Shown: one piece after another, positions 44,247 to 52,474 of the stretch
How positions within the stretch are numbered: position 1 is the first letter of the stretch
How the letters are laid out: each line of letters starts with the position of its first letter
Assembly (NCBI RefSeq): GCF_004364555.1
Contig: NZ_SOAM01000001.1
Coordinates: 1,364,001 to 1,428,000 of the forward strand
From: Amnibacterium kyonggiense
GTDB lineage: Bacteria; Actinomycetota; Actinomycetes; Actinomycetales; Microbacteriaceae
Direction of reading: 5' to 3'
DNA length: 64,000 nucleotides
Notes under the pieces: generated by a model
The model's input: the letters and a program-made list of their open reading frames with translations, nothing else
Told to the model about the DNA's origin: nothing
The model's database searches: none
Made by a program: the position numbers and the translations under genes

Positions 44247-45905
44247 ATGACCCGCCCGCTCGTCGTCGCCGGATCCCGCCTCTTCACCGGACGGGAGCTG
44301 CATCCCACCGCGACGGCCGTCGCCGTCCGCGACGGGCTCGTCGTCGCCGTCGGCACGCTCGAGGAGGCGCGGGAGGCCGCCGGGCCGGACGCCGAGGTCG
44401 TCGACGTCCCGGGCGGCCTCGTCGGACCCGGATTCATCGACGCGCACGTGCACCCCGGCCAGGGCGGGGGAGAGCGCCTCGGCTGCGACCTCACCGAGGC
44501 GGCCGGCGCGGAGGACACCCTCGCCCGCATCCGCGCCTACGCGGACGCGCACCCTCGCGACGAGTGGATCGTCGGCGGCGGCTGGCACATGGCCGACTTC
44601 GAGCGCGGGCTGCCGCGCGCGGAGCTGCTCGACCGGGTCGTCCCCGGGCGCAAGGTCTACCTCGTCAACGCCGACCACCACGGCGCCTGGGTCTCGCCCG
44701 CGGCGCTCGCCGCGGCGGGCATCGACGCGTCGACCCCGGACCCGGCGGACGGCGTCATCGACCGCGACCCGGACGGGTCGCCCTCCGGCACGCTGCAGGA
44801 GGGCGCGATGGACCTCCTCGCGGACCTGCTGCCCGTGCCGACGCTCGAGGGGATGGTCGCCGCGCTCGAGGAGGCGCAGCGGTACCTCACCGGATTCGGC
44901 GTGACCGGCTGGCAGGACGCGATCATCGGCGCCTACTCGGGCGCGACGGATCCGACGGACGCGTACCTCACGGCGATCGACACCGGGCGGCTGTCGGTGC
45001 TCGTCGGCGGCGCGCTGTGGCTCGAACGCGGCCTTCGGACCGAGGAGGTCGACGAGGTCGTCGCGCGGCACGTCGCCGCCCGGGATCGGATCGGCGACCG
45101 CCGCGGACCGGGCGGCGGCCGGTTCCGCGCCACAAGCATCAAGATCATGCTCGACGGGGTGCCGGAGAGCCTCACCGCGGCGATGAAGGCGCCCTACCTC
45201 GACGTGCACGGCCGCCCGACCGCGAGCACCGGCCCCACCCACTTCCCGCCGGCGGTGCTCGACGCCGTCGCGCCGGCGCTCGCGGCGGCCGGCTTCCAGC
45301 TGCACATCCACGCGATCGGCGACCGTGCGGTCGCGGAGGCGCTCCACGCGATCGAGCTGGCGAATCGGGTCGCGGACGGCGCCTGGCTCCGGCACCACCT
45401 CGCGCACCTGCAGCAGGTCGACCTCGCCGACCTCCCGCTCATGGCGCGCGTCGGTGCGACGGCGAACATCCAAGCGTTCTGGGCGTGCCGGAGCGACCAG
45501 ATGGTCGACCTGAACCTGCCGCTCGTGGGCGCGGAGCGCTTCGAGCAGCAGTACCCGTTCGCGTCCATGGCCGCCGCGGGCGTCCCGCTCGCGATGGGGT
45601 CCGACTGGCCGGTGTCGACCCCGGACCCGTGGCAGGCGATCGCCGTCGCGGTCACCCGCCGCGAGGCGGGTTCGGACCGCGAACCGCTCGGGCTGCAGGA
45701 GGCGCTGACGCTCGAGCAGGCCCTCGGCGCGTACACGCTCGGATCCGCGCGGGTCACGCACCACGACGAGGCGGGCCTGCTGGAGCCGGGCAGGCGCGCG
45801 GACGTCGCGGTGGCCGACCGCGACCCATTCGCCCTCGCGGCGGAGGAGCTGCACACGGTCCGGAACGCGCTGACCGTCAGCGCCGGCCGCGTCGTCGTCC
45901 CGTAG
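44247..45905 (+). CDS. YtcJ-like metal-dependent amidohydrolase
   Basis: A 552-aa amidohydrolase-3 family enzyme. Metal motifs: GPGFIDAHVHPGQ (HxH, about residue 68), SIKIMLDGV (Lys that is usually carboxylated, about residue 298), LHIHAIGDRAV and GSDWPVSTPDP. Flanking strands form the family's small beta-sandwich. The family hydrolyses varied amides and cyclic compounds; substrate unknown. A TAGCGT box lies eight bases before the ATG. A hairpin follows at 45907-45942. The downstream polyamine-type transporter suggests, weakly, a nitrogen compound as substrate. Confidence 0.85.
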   Translation: MTRPLVVAGSRLFTGRELHPTATAVAVRDGLVVAVGTLEEAREAAGPDAEVVDVPGGLVGPGFIDAHVHPGQGGGERLGCDLTEAAGAEDTLARIRAYADAHPRDEWIVGGGWHMADFERGLPRAELLDRVVPGRKVYLVNADHHGAWVSPAALAAAGIDASTPDPADGVIDRDPDGSPSGTLQEGAMDLLADLLPVPTLEGMVAALEEAQRYLTGFGVTGWQDAIIGAYSGATDPTDAYLTAIDTGRLSVLVGGALWLERGLRTEEVDEVVARHVAARDRIGDRRGPGGGRFRATSIKIMLDGVPESLTAAMKAPYLDVHGRPTASTGPTHFPPAVLDAVAPALAAAGFQLHIHAIGDRAVAEALHAIELANRVADGAWLRHHLAHLQQVDLADLPLMARVGATANIQAFWACRSDQMVDLNLPLVGAERFEQQYPFASMAAAGVPLAMGSDWPVSTPDPWQAIAVAVTRREAGSDREPLGLQEALTLEQALGAYTLGSARVTHHDEAGLLEPGRRADVAVADRDPFALAAEELHTVRNALTVSAGRVVVP

Positions 45906-45906
45906 G

Positions 45907-45942
45907 TCCGGGAGTCCGACGGCCGGAGGCCGTCCCCCCGGA
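45907..45942 (+). terminator. Hairpin terminator after the amidohydrolase gene
   Basis: GACGGCC-GGA-GGCCGTC (45918-45934) with outer TCCGGG/CCCGGA pairing, starting two bases after the stop. Confidence 0.6.
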
Positions 45943-46059
45943 TCGGCGAAACGCCCTCGGGCCACGGTTTCCGTCGTCCAGGGGTGCCTCGGCGTGCGGA
46001 TCGCTCCGTCCGAGCCCGTTTCGATCGTGTAAAAGCTCGGTCACGGTCCGGGTCTGCGG

Positions 46060-46089
46060 TTGTGGCGGACGCGCTGAGCACCCTACGTT
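46060..46089 (+). promoter_or_regulatory. Candidate promoter of the polyamine transporter operon
   Basis: TTGTGG (46060-46065) and TACGTT (46084-46089) are 18 bases apart, giving a leader of about 53 bases before the ATPase gene. The rest of the 243-base gap (45906-46148) holds the hairpin above and no other recognisable element. Confidence 0.5.
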
Positions 46090-46148
46090 CAGGTTCAGCG
46101 ACGCGGTGCCCGGCCGCGCCCCGACGTCCGCGAGGAGCGCCCGACCCG

Positions 46149-47276
46149 ATGACCGAGACCGCCCTCGCCGCTCCTCCCGCCGACCTCGTCGCGGACGGCG
46201 CCGACGGCGGCGGGCGCGTGCTGCTCGAGGGCGTCTCGAAGCTCTACGGCAAGAACTGGGCCGTGAAGTCGCTCGATCTCGAGATCGCGGCGGGCGAGTT
46301 CATCTCCCTCCTCGGTCCCTCCGGCTGCGGCAAGACCACGACGCTCCGGATGATCGGCGGCTTCGAGCTGCCAGACGAGGGCGAGGTGACGATCGGCGGC
46401 ACCGCGATGGGGTCGACGCCGCCGTACCGGCGTCCCGTGAACACGGTGTTCCAGAGCTACGCGCTCTTCCCGCACATGTCGGTCGCGAAGAACGTCGCCT
46501 ACGGCCTCCGGTACGCGAAGGTGCCGAAGTCGGAGGTGCCGGAGCGCGTCACCGAGGCGCTCGGCATGGTCCGGATGAAGCACCTGGCCAGCCGCATGCC
46601 CGCCCAGCTCTCCGGCGGTCAGCAGCAGCGGATCGCGCTCGCCCGCGCGCTCGTCAACCGTCCGGCCGTCCTGCTTCTGGACGAGCCGATGTCGGCCCTC
46701 GACCGCAAGCTCCGCGAGGAGATGCAGATCGAGCTGAAGCTGCTCCAGCAGCAGCTCGGCACCACCTTCGTCTTCGTCACGCACGACCAGGAGGAGGCGA
46801 TGACGATGAGCGACCGGATCGCCGTGATGAACGGCGGCCGGATCGAGCAGATCGGCTCGCCCGCCGACGTCTACGACCGTCCGGCCTCCGCGTACGTCGC
46901 CGGGTTCATCGGGCAGCAGAACTTCTTCGAGGGCACCGTGTCGAGCGTCGCCCCGCTGACGGTCGCGGTGCCGGACGGCGCGATCGCCTCGAGCCGGCCG
47001 AGCACCGCCGCCGCGGGCGCGGCGGCGACGGTCGCCGTGCGGCCGGAGTCCGTGTCGATCGCCGAGGGCGAAGCGTCCGAGGGCGAGGCGAACGCGGTCA
47101 CGGCGACGCTGATGAGCGTCAGCCGTCTCGGCTCCTACCTCCAGGTCGTCACGATCACCCCGGGCGGGCAGAAGGTGATGGCCCGCATCCCGTGGGGCGT
47201 GACCATCCCGACGGCCATCGGCACCCGGGTCGTCTGCCGCTGGCCGGCGGACGCGCCGATGGTCTACCCCGCCTGA
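46149..47276 (+). CDS. ABC transporter ATPase, spermidine/putrescine type
   Basis: A 375-aa ATPase with Walker [17 protein letters not shown]-loop [11 protein letters not shown], signature [15 protein letters not shown], Walker [13 protein letters not shown] and switch His VTHDQEEAM. The C-terminal about 110 residues form a TOBE-like regulatory domain ([13 protein letters not shown]). This is the PotA layout. ATG 46149 has GAGGAG 12-17 bases upstream. It leads an operon with a binding protein and two permeases of the same class; polyamine import is the likely role. Confidence 0.9.
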   Translation: MTETALAAPPADLVADGADGGGRVLLEGVSKLYGKNWAVKSLDLEIAAGEFISLLGPSGCGKTTTLRMIGGFELPDEGEVTIGGTAMGSTPPYRRPVNTVFQSYALFPHMSVAKNVAYGLRYAKVPKSEVPERVTEALGMVRMKHLASRMPAQLSGGQQQRIALARALVNRPAVLLLDEPMSALDRKLREEMQIELKLLQQQLGTTFVFVTHDQEEAMTMSDRIAVMNGGRIEQIGSPADVYDRPASAYVAGFIGQQNFFEGTVSSVAPLTVAVPDGAIASSRPSTAAAGAAATVAVRPESVSIAEGEASEGEANAVTATLMSVSRLGSYLQVVTITPGGQKVMARIPWGVTIPTAIGTRVVCRWPADAPMVYPA

Positions 47277-47316
47277 TCCGCCCCTGACCGACGCCTCACG
47301 AACCAAGGAGCACGCC

Positions 47317-48462
47317 GTGCCGGACCGCCCGCTCGAGATCCTCGTCCCCGCGATCATGAAGAAGGAGCTGTCCCGGCGCGTCGTCCTGTCCGGCCTCGTC
47401 GCCTCCGGCACCGCAGCCGCGCTCGCCGCGTGCGCGCCGTCGACCGGCGGTGGCGGCGGCGCGAGCGGCGGTGGCGCGTTGAACCTCTACACGTGGGGCG
47501 AGTACGACGACCCGAAGGTGCTGAAGGACTTCGCGAAGACCAAGGGCGGCGCGACGGTCAAGCTCGGCAGCTACGACTCGAACGAGGAGCTGATCGCGAA
47601 GCTCTCCGCCGCCAAGGGCACGAGCGGCTACGACATCGTCGTCCCGACCCTGAGCTTCGTCCCGCAGATGGTCGACCTGAAGCTGCTGCAGGAGCTCGAC
47701 CACGACAAGCTGCCGAACCTGAAGAACGTGAACCCGACGTACCTGGACACGGCGCAGGACAAGGGCAACAAGTACAGCGTCCCGAAGGCGCTCGGCGTCA
47801 GCGGCTACGTCTACGACACCACCGTGATCAAGCGCGAGCTGACGAGCTGGAAGGACTTCTTCGACGCCGCCCAGAAGGAGGCGGCCGGCAAGACCAGCCT
47901 GCTCGCGGACCCGAACGAGATCCTCTGGGCCTACTTCTTCTCCATCGGCGAGGACATCAACACGAACGACTCGGCGACCCTCGACAAGGCGAAGGACTAC
48001 CTGGTCAAGAACATCGCCCCGAACGTGCAGGCGTTCGAGTCGTACGTGAGCAACACGATCGCGCAGAACGGCCGCGCGCTGGCGCACTCCTGGAACGGCG
48101 ACGCCCGCCAGGGGATCATCGGAAACAGCGACCAGAAGCGGTACAAGTGGGTGAAGCCGACGGAGGGCGCCGGCCAGTTCCTCGACAACTGGTCGATCCC
48201 GGTCGGCGCGAAGAACGTGGACGCCGCGCACGCGTTCATCGACTACGTGCTCGACCCCGCGGTGTCGCTGAAGGAGCTCGAGTACATCGGCTACGACACG
48301 ATGGTGCAGGGCATCCAGGAGAAGGCCACCGACGTGGAGCTGCCGGAGCTGATCTTCTACACGCCCGAGGAGCAGAAGAACCTCGTCATCGACATCGTGC
48401 CGAAGTCGCAGGAGCAGCGGGTCGCGATCTTCAACGAGATCCAGGCGGCGGCGGGCTCGTGA
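47317..48462 (+). CDS. Polyamine-type extracellular binding lipoprotein (Tat signal)
   Basis: A 381-aa PotD/PotF-like binding protein. The N-terminus has a twin-arginine signal (ELSRRVVLSGLVASGTAAAL) ending in a lipobox AACA, so it is probably exported folded by Tat and then lipidated. The mature part shows LNLYTWGEYDDPKVLKDF, YDIVVPTLSFVPQM, KALGVSGYVYDTTVIK and the later SWNGDARQGII typical of polyamine binders. GTG 47317 has AAGGAG upstream; a Met 39 bases downstream could be the real start, giving a shorter signal. Confidence 0.9.
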   Translation: MPDRPLEILVPAIMKKELSRRVVLSGLVASGTAAALAACAPSTGGGGGASGGGALNLYTWGEYDDPKVLKDFAKTKGGATVKLGSYDSNEELIAKLSAAKGTSGYDIVVPTLSFVPQMVDLKLLQELDHDKLPNLKNVNPTYLDTAQDKGNKYSVPKALGVSGYVYDTTVIKRELTSWKDFFDAAQKEAAGKTSLLADPNEILWAYFFSIGEDINTNDSATLDKAKDYLVKNIAPNVQAFESYVSNTIAQNGRALAHSWNGDARQGIIGNSDQKRYKWVKPTEGAGQFLDNWSIPVGAKNVDAAHAFIDYVLDPAVSLKELEYIGYDTMVQGIQEKATDVELPELIFYTPEEQKNLVIDIVPKSQEQRVAIFNEIQAAAGS

Positions 48463-49385
48463 CCGCGGTCGCCCTCCCGGCGACGCGGACCCGCGGCAGG
48501 CGGTTCCGCTGGAACGTCGGCGTGCTCGCCGCGCCCGTCGCGGTGTGGCTGCTGTTCTTCTTCGTCGCGCCGTTCGTCGTCATCCTCTGGTACTCGTTCG
48601 GCGACAAGCCGAGCCTCTACATCACCCACGACAACTCGGTGCTGTCGCTGGGGCGGTACGTGGAGGCGTTCAACCCGACCTTCGTCACGGTGTTCCTCCG
48701 CACGCTGCAGATCTCCGTGGTCGGCACGATCCTCTGCCTCGTCATCGCGTTCCCGATGGCGTACTGGATGGCCGTGAAGCTGCCGGCGCGGTTCCAGGGG
48801 ATCGCCGTCGCGCTGGTGCTCGTGCCGTACTGGACGAACTTCCTCGTCCGGACGATCGGGTGGCAGATCGTGCTCAGCCCGACGTCGTTCCTCGCGGACG
48901 CGTCCCGGGCGCTCGGGCTCGGGACGCCGCAGCTGCTCTACACGACCGGGGCGGTGCAGCTCGGCGTGGTCTACAACTACCTGCCGCTCATGATCCTGCC
49001 GCTCTACGTCACGCTCGAGCGGCTCGACCCCCGGCTGCTCGAGGCCAGCCGCGACCTCGGCGCGAACGCGTTCGAGAGCTTCCGGCGGGTGACGCTCCCG
49101 ATCGTCCTGCCCGGGGTCGCGGCGGGGCTCCTGCTCGTGTTCGTGCCGCTCATGGGCGACTACATCACGCCGAGCGTGCTCGGCGGCGCGGCGGGCAGCA
49201 TGGTCGGCCAGCAGGTCGCGTCGCAGTTCAACGTCGCGCAGAACTGGGCGCTCGGCAGCGCGATGGCGATCGTGCTGATGGTCGCGATCATCGCCGTCGT
49301 CGTGCTGTTCGCGCTGCTGTTCCGGCTGGTGAAGGCGATCATCGACCGCTTCGAGCACGTGGCGATCGTGGAGGGGGAGGCGTGA
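48459..49385 (+). CDS. ABC transporter permease (PotB-like)
   Basis: A 308-aa inner-membrane permease with six helices, starting by GTG overlap with the binding-protein stop (GTGA). The cytoplasmic EAA loop that contacts the ATPase is ASRDLGANAFESFRRVTLP (about residues 196-214). An early periplasmic section (YSFGDKPSLYITHDNSVL) matches PotB-type proteins. It would form a heterodimeric channel with the next gene product. Confidence 0.92.
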   Translation: MTAVALPATRTRGRRFRWNVGVLAAPVAVWLLFFFVAPFVVILWYSFGDKPSLYITHDNSVLSLGRYVEAFNPTFVTVFLRTLQISVVGTILCLVIAFPMAYWMAVKLPARFQGIAVALVLVPYWTNFLVRTIGWQIVLSPTSFLADASRALGLGTPQLLYTTGAVQLGVVYNYLPLMILPLYVTLERLDPRLLEASRDLGANAFESFRRVTLPIVLPGVAAGLLLVFVPLMGDYITPSVLGGAAGSMVGQQVASQFNVAQNWALGSAMAIVLMVAIIAVVVLFALLFRLVKAIIDRFEHVAIVEGEA

Positions 49386-50296
49386 GCGCCGCGACCGCAC
49401 CGACGACGACCGCGTCGCCCGGACCGGCGCCGGTCGCGCGCCGGCGTCGACCCGATGCGGGCACGGTGCTCCTCGGGATCTGGGGCGTGCTCGGGTTCCT
49501 GTTCCTCTTCTTCCCGGTGCTCGTCATCGTCGCGTACTCGTTCAACGAGGGGCGCCTGCTGCAGTCGTACCGGGGCTTCGGTCTCGGTGCGTACGAGGAC
49601 GCGCTCACGAACTCGGCGATCACGAGCGGCGTGCAGGTCTCGATCTACGTCGGGATCTTCTCGGCGCTCGTCGCCGCGGTGCTCGGTTCGCTCGCCGGCG
49701 TCGCCGTCGCCCGCCGCGCCGGCGCGCGGTGGATCGGCTGGTTGACCGCGCTGCTCGGGCTCGTGATGGTGACGCCGGAGATCGTGAACGCCGTCTCGCT
49801 GCTGCCGTGGTTCGTCACCCTCGGCACCGACTGGGGCTTCACGCCGCTGAACTCGGGCATCGTGCGGCTGATCGTCGCGCACTCCCTGTTCTCCTGCGCG
49901 GTCGTCACGTTCATCGTGCGGGCGCGGATGGCCGGGCTGTCGGAGTCGCTGGAGGAGGCCGCCGCGGACCTCGGCGCCCCGCCGCTGCGCCGCTTCCTCG
50001 ACATCACGTTCCCGCTGATGCGGCCCGCCGTGATCTCGGGCGCGCTGCTCTCCTTCACGCTGAGCCTCGACAACACGGTGCTGTCGAGCTTCGTGTCGAC
50101 CGCCGACGCGACGCCGTTCCCCGTCTACGTGTTCGCGTCGGTGCGGTCCTCTCTGCGGCCCGCGATCGCCGCGATGTCGACGCTGATGCTGCTGCTGACG
50201 CTCGTCGCGCTGGCGCTCGTCGCGGTCGTGCTGATCACCTCGCGCAAGCGCACCGGCGAGGGCATGAGCCTCGCGAGCACCCTCGCCGGCGGCTGA
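49382..50296 (+). CDS. ABC transporter permease (PotC-like)
   Basis: A 304-aa permease with six helices after a 25-residue Thr/Ala/Pro-rich N-terminus. EAA loop: AAADLGAPPLRRFLDITFP (about residues 196-214). SLDNTVLSSFVS and TPFPVYVFASVR near the end are typical of PotC. It overlaps the PotB-like gene by four bases and closes the operon. A 61-base palindrome begins seven bases past the stop and may end the transcript. Confidence 0.92.
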   Translation: MSAATAPTTTASPGPAPVARRRRPDAGTVLLGIWGVLGFLFLFFPVLVIVAYSFNEGRLLQSYRGFGLGAYEDALTNSAITSGVQVSIYVGIFSALVAAVLGSLAGVAVARRAGARWIGWLTALLGLVMVTPEIVNAVSLLPWFVTLGTDWGFTPLNSGIVRLIVAHSLFSCAVVTFIVRARMAGLSESLEEAAADLGAPPLRRFLDITFPLMRPAVISGALLSFTLSLDNTVLSSFVSTADATPFPVYVFASVRSSLRPAIAAMSTLMLLLTLVALALVAVVLITSRKRTGEGMSLASTLAGG

Positions 50297-50302
50297 CTTC
50301 CG

Positions 50303-50363
50303 ACTTCGCTCACGCTGCTTGCCGCCGCGACGTCGTCGCGGCGGCAAGAAGCGTGAGCGAAGT
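50303..50363. repeat. Intergenic palindrome, copy A
   Basis: Two 30-base arms with a single mismatch around a central T: left arm begins ACTTCGCTCACGCTG, right arm ends AAGCGTGAGCGAAGT; the core is CTTGCCGCCGCGACG and its mirror. The same core recurs at 51434-51486. It lies between the transporter and the GNAT gene. Confidence 0.9.
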
Positions 50364-50370
50364 GGTCTCC

Positions 50371-50376
50371 TAGGGT
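50371..50376 (+). promoter_or_regulatory. -10 box TAGGGT, leaderless GNAT start
   Basis: TAGGGT ends six bases before GTG 50383, right after palindrome copy A. Confidence 0.6.
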
Positions 50377-50382
50377 GCGAGG

Positions 50383-50925
50383 GTGCATGCGCAACCGGTC
50401 CTGCCGCTCCGGATCGAGACCGAGCGGCTGATTCTCCGGCCGTGGTCGGAGGACGACGCTCCCGCCCTGCGCTCGCTGTGGGCGGAGCGCGACCCGCGTG
50501 CCCGGCGCCGCATCACCCCCGACGGGCGGCCGACCGTCGACGAGCTGCGCGAGCAGATCCATGATGCCGTGACGGCTCAGGAGCGTACCGGCCTCGCGCT
50601 CCTCGTCGTCGAGCAGCGCTCGACCCCTGGATTCGCGGGCTACTGCGGTCTCGTCGTCGGGCAGGCGACCGAGGCGGAGCCGGAGCTCGCGTACGAGCTC
50701 CTCCGGCGCATCCACGGGCACGGCATCGCGACCGAGGCGGCCCGGGCGCTCGTCGCGGCGGCCGACGTCGCGGGGTGGACAAGGCTCTGGGCGACGATCC
50801 GCGACTGGAACGCGCCGTCTCGCAGTGTCGCGGGGAAGGTCGGGTTCCGAGAGTCGGGCCGGATCGACCGCGACGCCGAGCGCGGCGACTCACTCTGGTA
50901 CGTCCGCGACGCGGGCCCGCGCTGA
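50383..50925 (+). CDS. GNAT family N-acetyltransferase (RimJ/RimL-like)
   Basis: A 180-aa acetyltransferase: IETERLILRPWSEDDAPALR at the N-terminus, ELAYELLRRIHGHGIATEAA (acetyl-CoA binding loop with GxGxA pattern, about residues 106-125), and LWATIRDWNAPSRSVAGKVG near the C-terminus, all typical of the RimJ/RimL branch that acetylates protein N-termini or small amines. The leaderless box fixes the GTG start. It stands as a single gene between two palindromes. Confidence 0.88.
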   Translation: MHAQPVLPLRIETERLILRPWSEDDAPALRSLWAERDPRARRRITPDGRPTVDELREQIHDAVTAQERTGLALLVVEQRSTPGFAGYCGLVVGQATEAEPELAYELLRRIHGHGIATEAARALVAAADVAGWTRLWATIRDWNAPSRSVAGKVGFRESGRIDRDAERGDSLWYVRDAGPR

Positions 50926-50931
50926 CGCCCA

Positions 50932-51007
50932 CGGATCCGGAGATCCTTGGCGCCGCGCCGCCTGAGAGGCCGTTCGTCCCGCGTGTCCCGGGGGATCTCC
51001 GGATCCG
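50932..51007. repeat. Inverted repeat between GNAT and VOC genes
   Basis: CGGATCCGGAGATCC (50932-50946) is perfectly mirrored by GGATCTCCGGATCCG (50993-51007) with 46 bases between. It ends ten bases before the -10 box of the next gene, so it could be a terminator or an operator. Confidence 0.75.
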
Positions 51008-51016
51008 CGAACCCGG

Positions 51017-51022
51017 CAGGAT
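51017..51022 (+). promoter_or_regulatory. -10 box CAGGAT, leaderless VOC start
   Basis: CAGGAT ends six bases before GTG 51029. Confidence 0.6.
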
Positions 51023-51028
51023 GACGCG

Positions 51029-51424
51029 GTGGCGATCCGCGGTGTGCAGCTCTTCTCCGTCCCCGTGACCGACCAGGACCGGGCGCGCGACTTCTACGTC
51101 GACGTGCTCGGGATGGAGCTGGTCGAGGACCGGCCGATGGGGCCCGGCCGCCGCTGGGTGCGCGTCCGACCCGTCGGCGGCGAGACCGCGATCACGCTCG
51201 TCACCTGGTTCGACTCGATGCCGGCCGGATCGCTGACCGGGCTCGTGCTCGAGACGGACGACGTCGAAGGCGACCTCCGACGACTGCGGGACCTGGGCGC
51301 GCCCGTCGAGGGCGGGCTGCCGGAGGCGCCGTGGGGCCGCTACCTCCAGGTCCGGGACCCGGACGGAAACGGCCTGATCCTGCAGCAGACCGCGCCCGGA
51401 TCGGGTCGCTTCGCCGAGCGCTGA
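51029..51424 (+). CDS. VOC (glyoxalase/bleomycin-resistance) superfamily protein
   Basis: A 131-aa protein with paired beta-alpha-beta modules: VQLFSVPVTDQDRARDFYVD and VLGMELVEDRPM at the N-terminus, and LRDLGAPVEGGLPEAPWGRY then LQVRDPDGNGLILQQ at the C-terminus. This is a VOC metalloenzyme fold; members include glyoxalases, dioxygenases and antibiotic-binding proteins. The reaction is not predictable. GTG 51029 is set by the promoter box. It stands between two palindromes as a single gene. Confidence 0.88.
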   Translation: MAIRGVQLFSVPVTDQDRARDFYVDVLGMELVEDRPMGPGRRWVRVRPVGGETAITLVTWFDSMPAGSLTGLVLETDDVEGDLRRLRDLGAPVEGGLPEAPWGRYLQVRDPDGNGLILQQTAPGSGRFAER

Positions 51425-51433
51425 TCGGGACTC

Positions 51434-51486
51434 TGCTCACGCTTCTTGCCGCCGCGACGTCGTCGCGGCGGCAAGAAGCGTGAGCA
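51434..51486. repeat. Intergenic palindrome, copy B
   Basis: Perfect 26-base arms around a central T: left arm starts TGCTCACGCTTCTTGCC, right arm ends GGCAAGAAGCGTGAGCA. The inner part is the same as copy A at 50303-50363. It lies ten bases after the VOC stop. Confidence 0.92.
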
Positions 51487-51560
51487 AGATCCCTCGCAAG
51501 GGCGGAGGATGCTCGCGGACCCGGCTACCTCCCGGTCGCCTCGCCGTCGGGCGCGCTCCC

Positions 51561-51566
51561 TACGAT
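51561..51566 (+). promoter_or_regulatory. -10 box TACGAT, leaderless start of the serine hydrolase
   Basis: TACGAT ends six bases before ATG 51573 and decides this start over the longer upstream frame. Confidence 0.65.
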
Positions 51567-51572
51567 GCCGCC

Positions 51573-52436
51573 ATGGTCACCGCCGCCGATGCGCTCCGGT
51601 CCTTCGTCGCCGCCGTCGATCACGAGGGGCTCGGCGTCCACGGCGTCGCGATCCGCGTCGGGGACGAGCGGGCCGCGCACCGCTGGCGCAGCGACGATCG
51701 GGAGAACCTGTACTCGGTGTCGAAGGGGGTCTGCGCGCTCGCGGCGGGCATCGCGGTCGACGAGGGGCTGCTGACCCTCGACCTGACCGTCGGGGAGGTG
51801 TTCCCGGACCTGCCGCTCGGCGACGGCGTCGCTGCCGTGACGTTGCGGCACCTGCTGACGATGACGAGCGGGATCGACTTCCTGTGGTTCGGCCACGAGC
51901 CGGTCCCCGGGCCGGACCTCGCCGCGGCGATGCTCGTCCGGCCGTCGCGGGGCCGCGTCTTCCAGTACTCGGACGCCAGCACCTACGTCGCGATGCGGCT
52001 GCTCGCCTCGCGCGTCGGCGACGTGCGCGACTGGCTGCTGCCCCGGCTCTTCGACCCGCTCGGCATCGACGACCCGCAGTGGCATCGCTGCCCGCTCGGC
52101 TTCATCGTCGGCGGCACCGGGCTGGAGCTGCGCACGGAGGAGCTCGCGCGCATCGGCGACCTCCTGCTCGACCGCGGCCGGTGGGGCGATCGGCGGCTCG
52201 TCAGCGCCGCCTGGGTCGACGCGATGCACGCCGACTGGGTCGAGACCGGGCGGGAGGCGCCGATGGAGCGCTACGGCCTCGCGACCTGGGCCGGCCCCGG
52301 CGACGCGTGGCGGCTCGAGGGCCGCTACGGGCAGTTCGTCGTCGTCCACGGCGACGCCGTCGTGACCGTCACCGGCCACGAGGAGGAGGGGGAGGACCGC
52401 ATCTCGGCGCTCGCCGTAGAGGTCACCGCGACCTGA
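51573..52436 (+). CDS. Beta-lactamase-like serine hydrolase (class C/PBP fold)
   Basis: A 287-aa protein with the class C beta-lactamase/esterase fold: catalytic SxxK in LYSVSKGVCALAAG (Ser at about residue 51), YSD in QYSDASTYVAMRLL (second motif, about residue 132), and MTSGIDFLW. No signal peptide is visible with start 51573, so it is probably a cytosolic esterase or peptidase rather than a secreted lactamase. An upstream in-frame extension overlaps palindrome B and is rejected. Substrate unknown. Confidence 0.83.
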   Translation: MVTAADALRSFVAAVDHEGLGVHGVAIRVGDERAAHRWRSDDRENLYSVSKGVCALAAGIAVDEGLLTLDLTVGEVFPDLPLGDGVAAVTLRHLLTMTSGIDFLWFGHEPVPGPDLAAAMLVRPSRGRVFQYSDASTYVAMRLLASRVGDVRDWLLPRLFDPLGIDDPQWHRCPLGFIVGGTGLELRTEELARIGDLLLDRGRWGDRRLVSAAWVDAMHADWVETGREAPMERYGLATWAGPGDAWRLEGRYGQFVVVHGDAVVTVTGHEEEGEDRISALAVEVTAT

Positions 52437-52474
52437 GACGCGCGGGACGCCCTGCTTCGACGTCCCGGAGGCGC

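Noticed and set aside
50303-51486. Insertion-sequence ends or a composite transposon formed by palindromes A and B
   Set aside because: No transposase lies between or beside them and no target-site duplication was recognised; each element is itself a complete palindrome rather than one terminal repeat.
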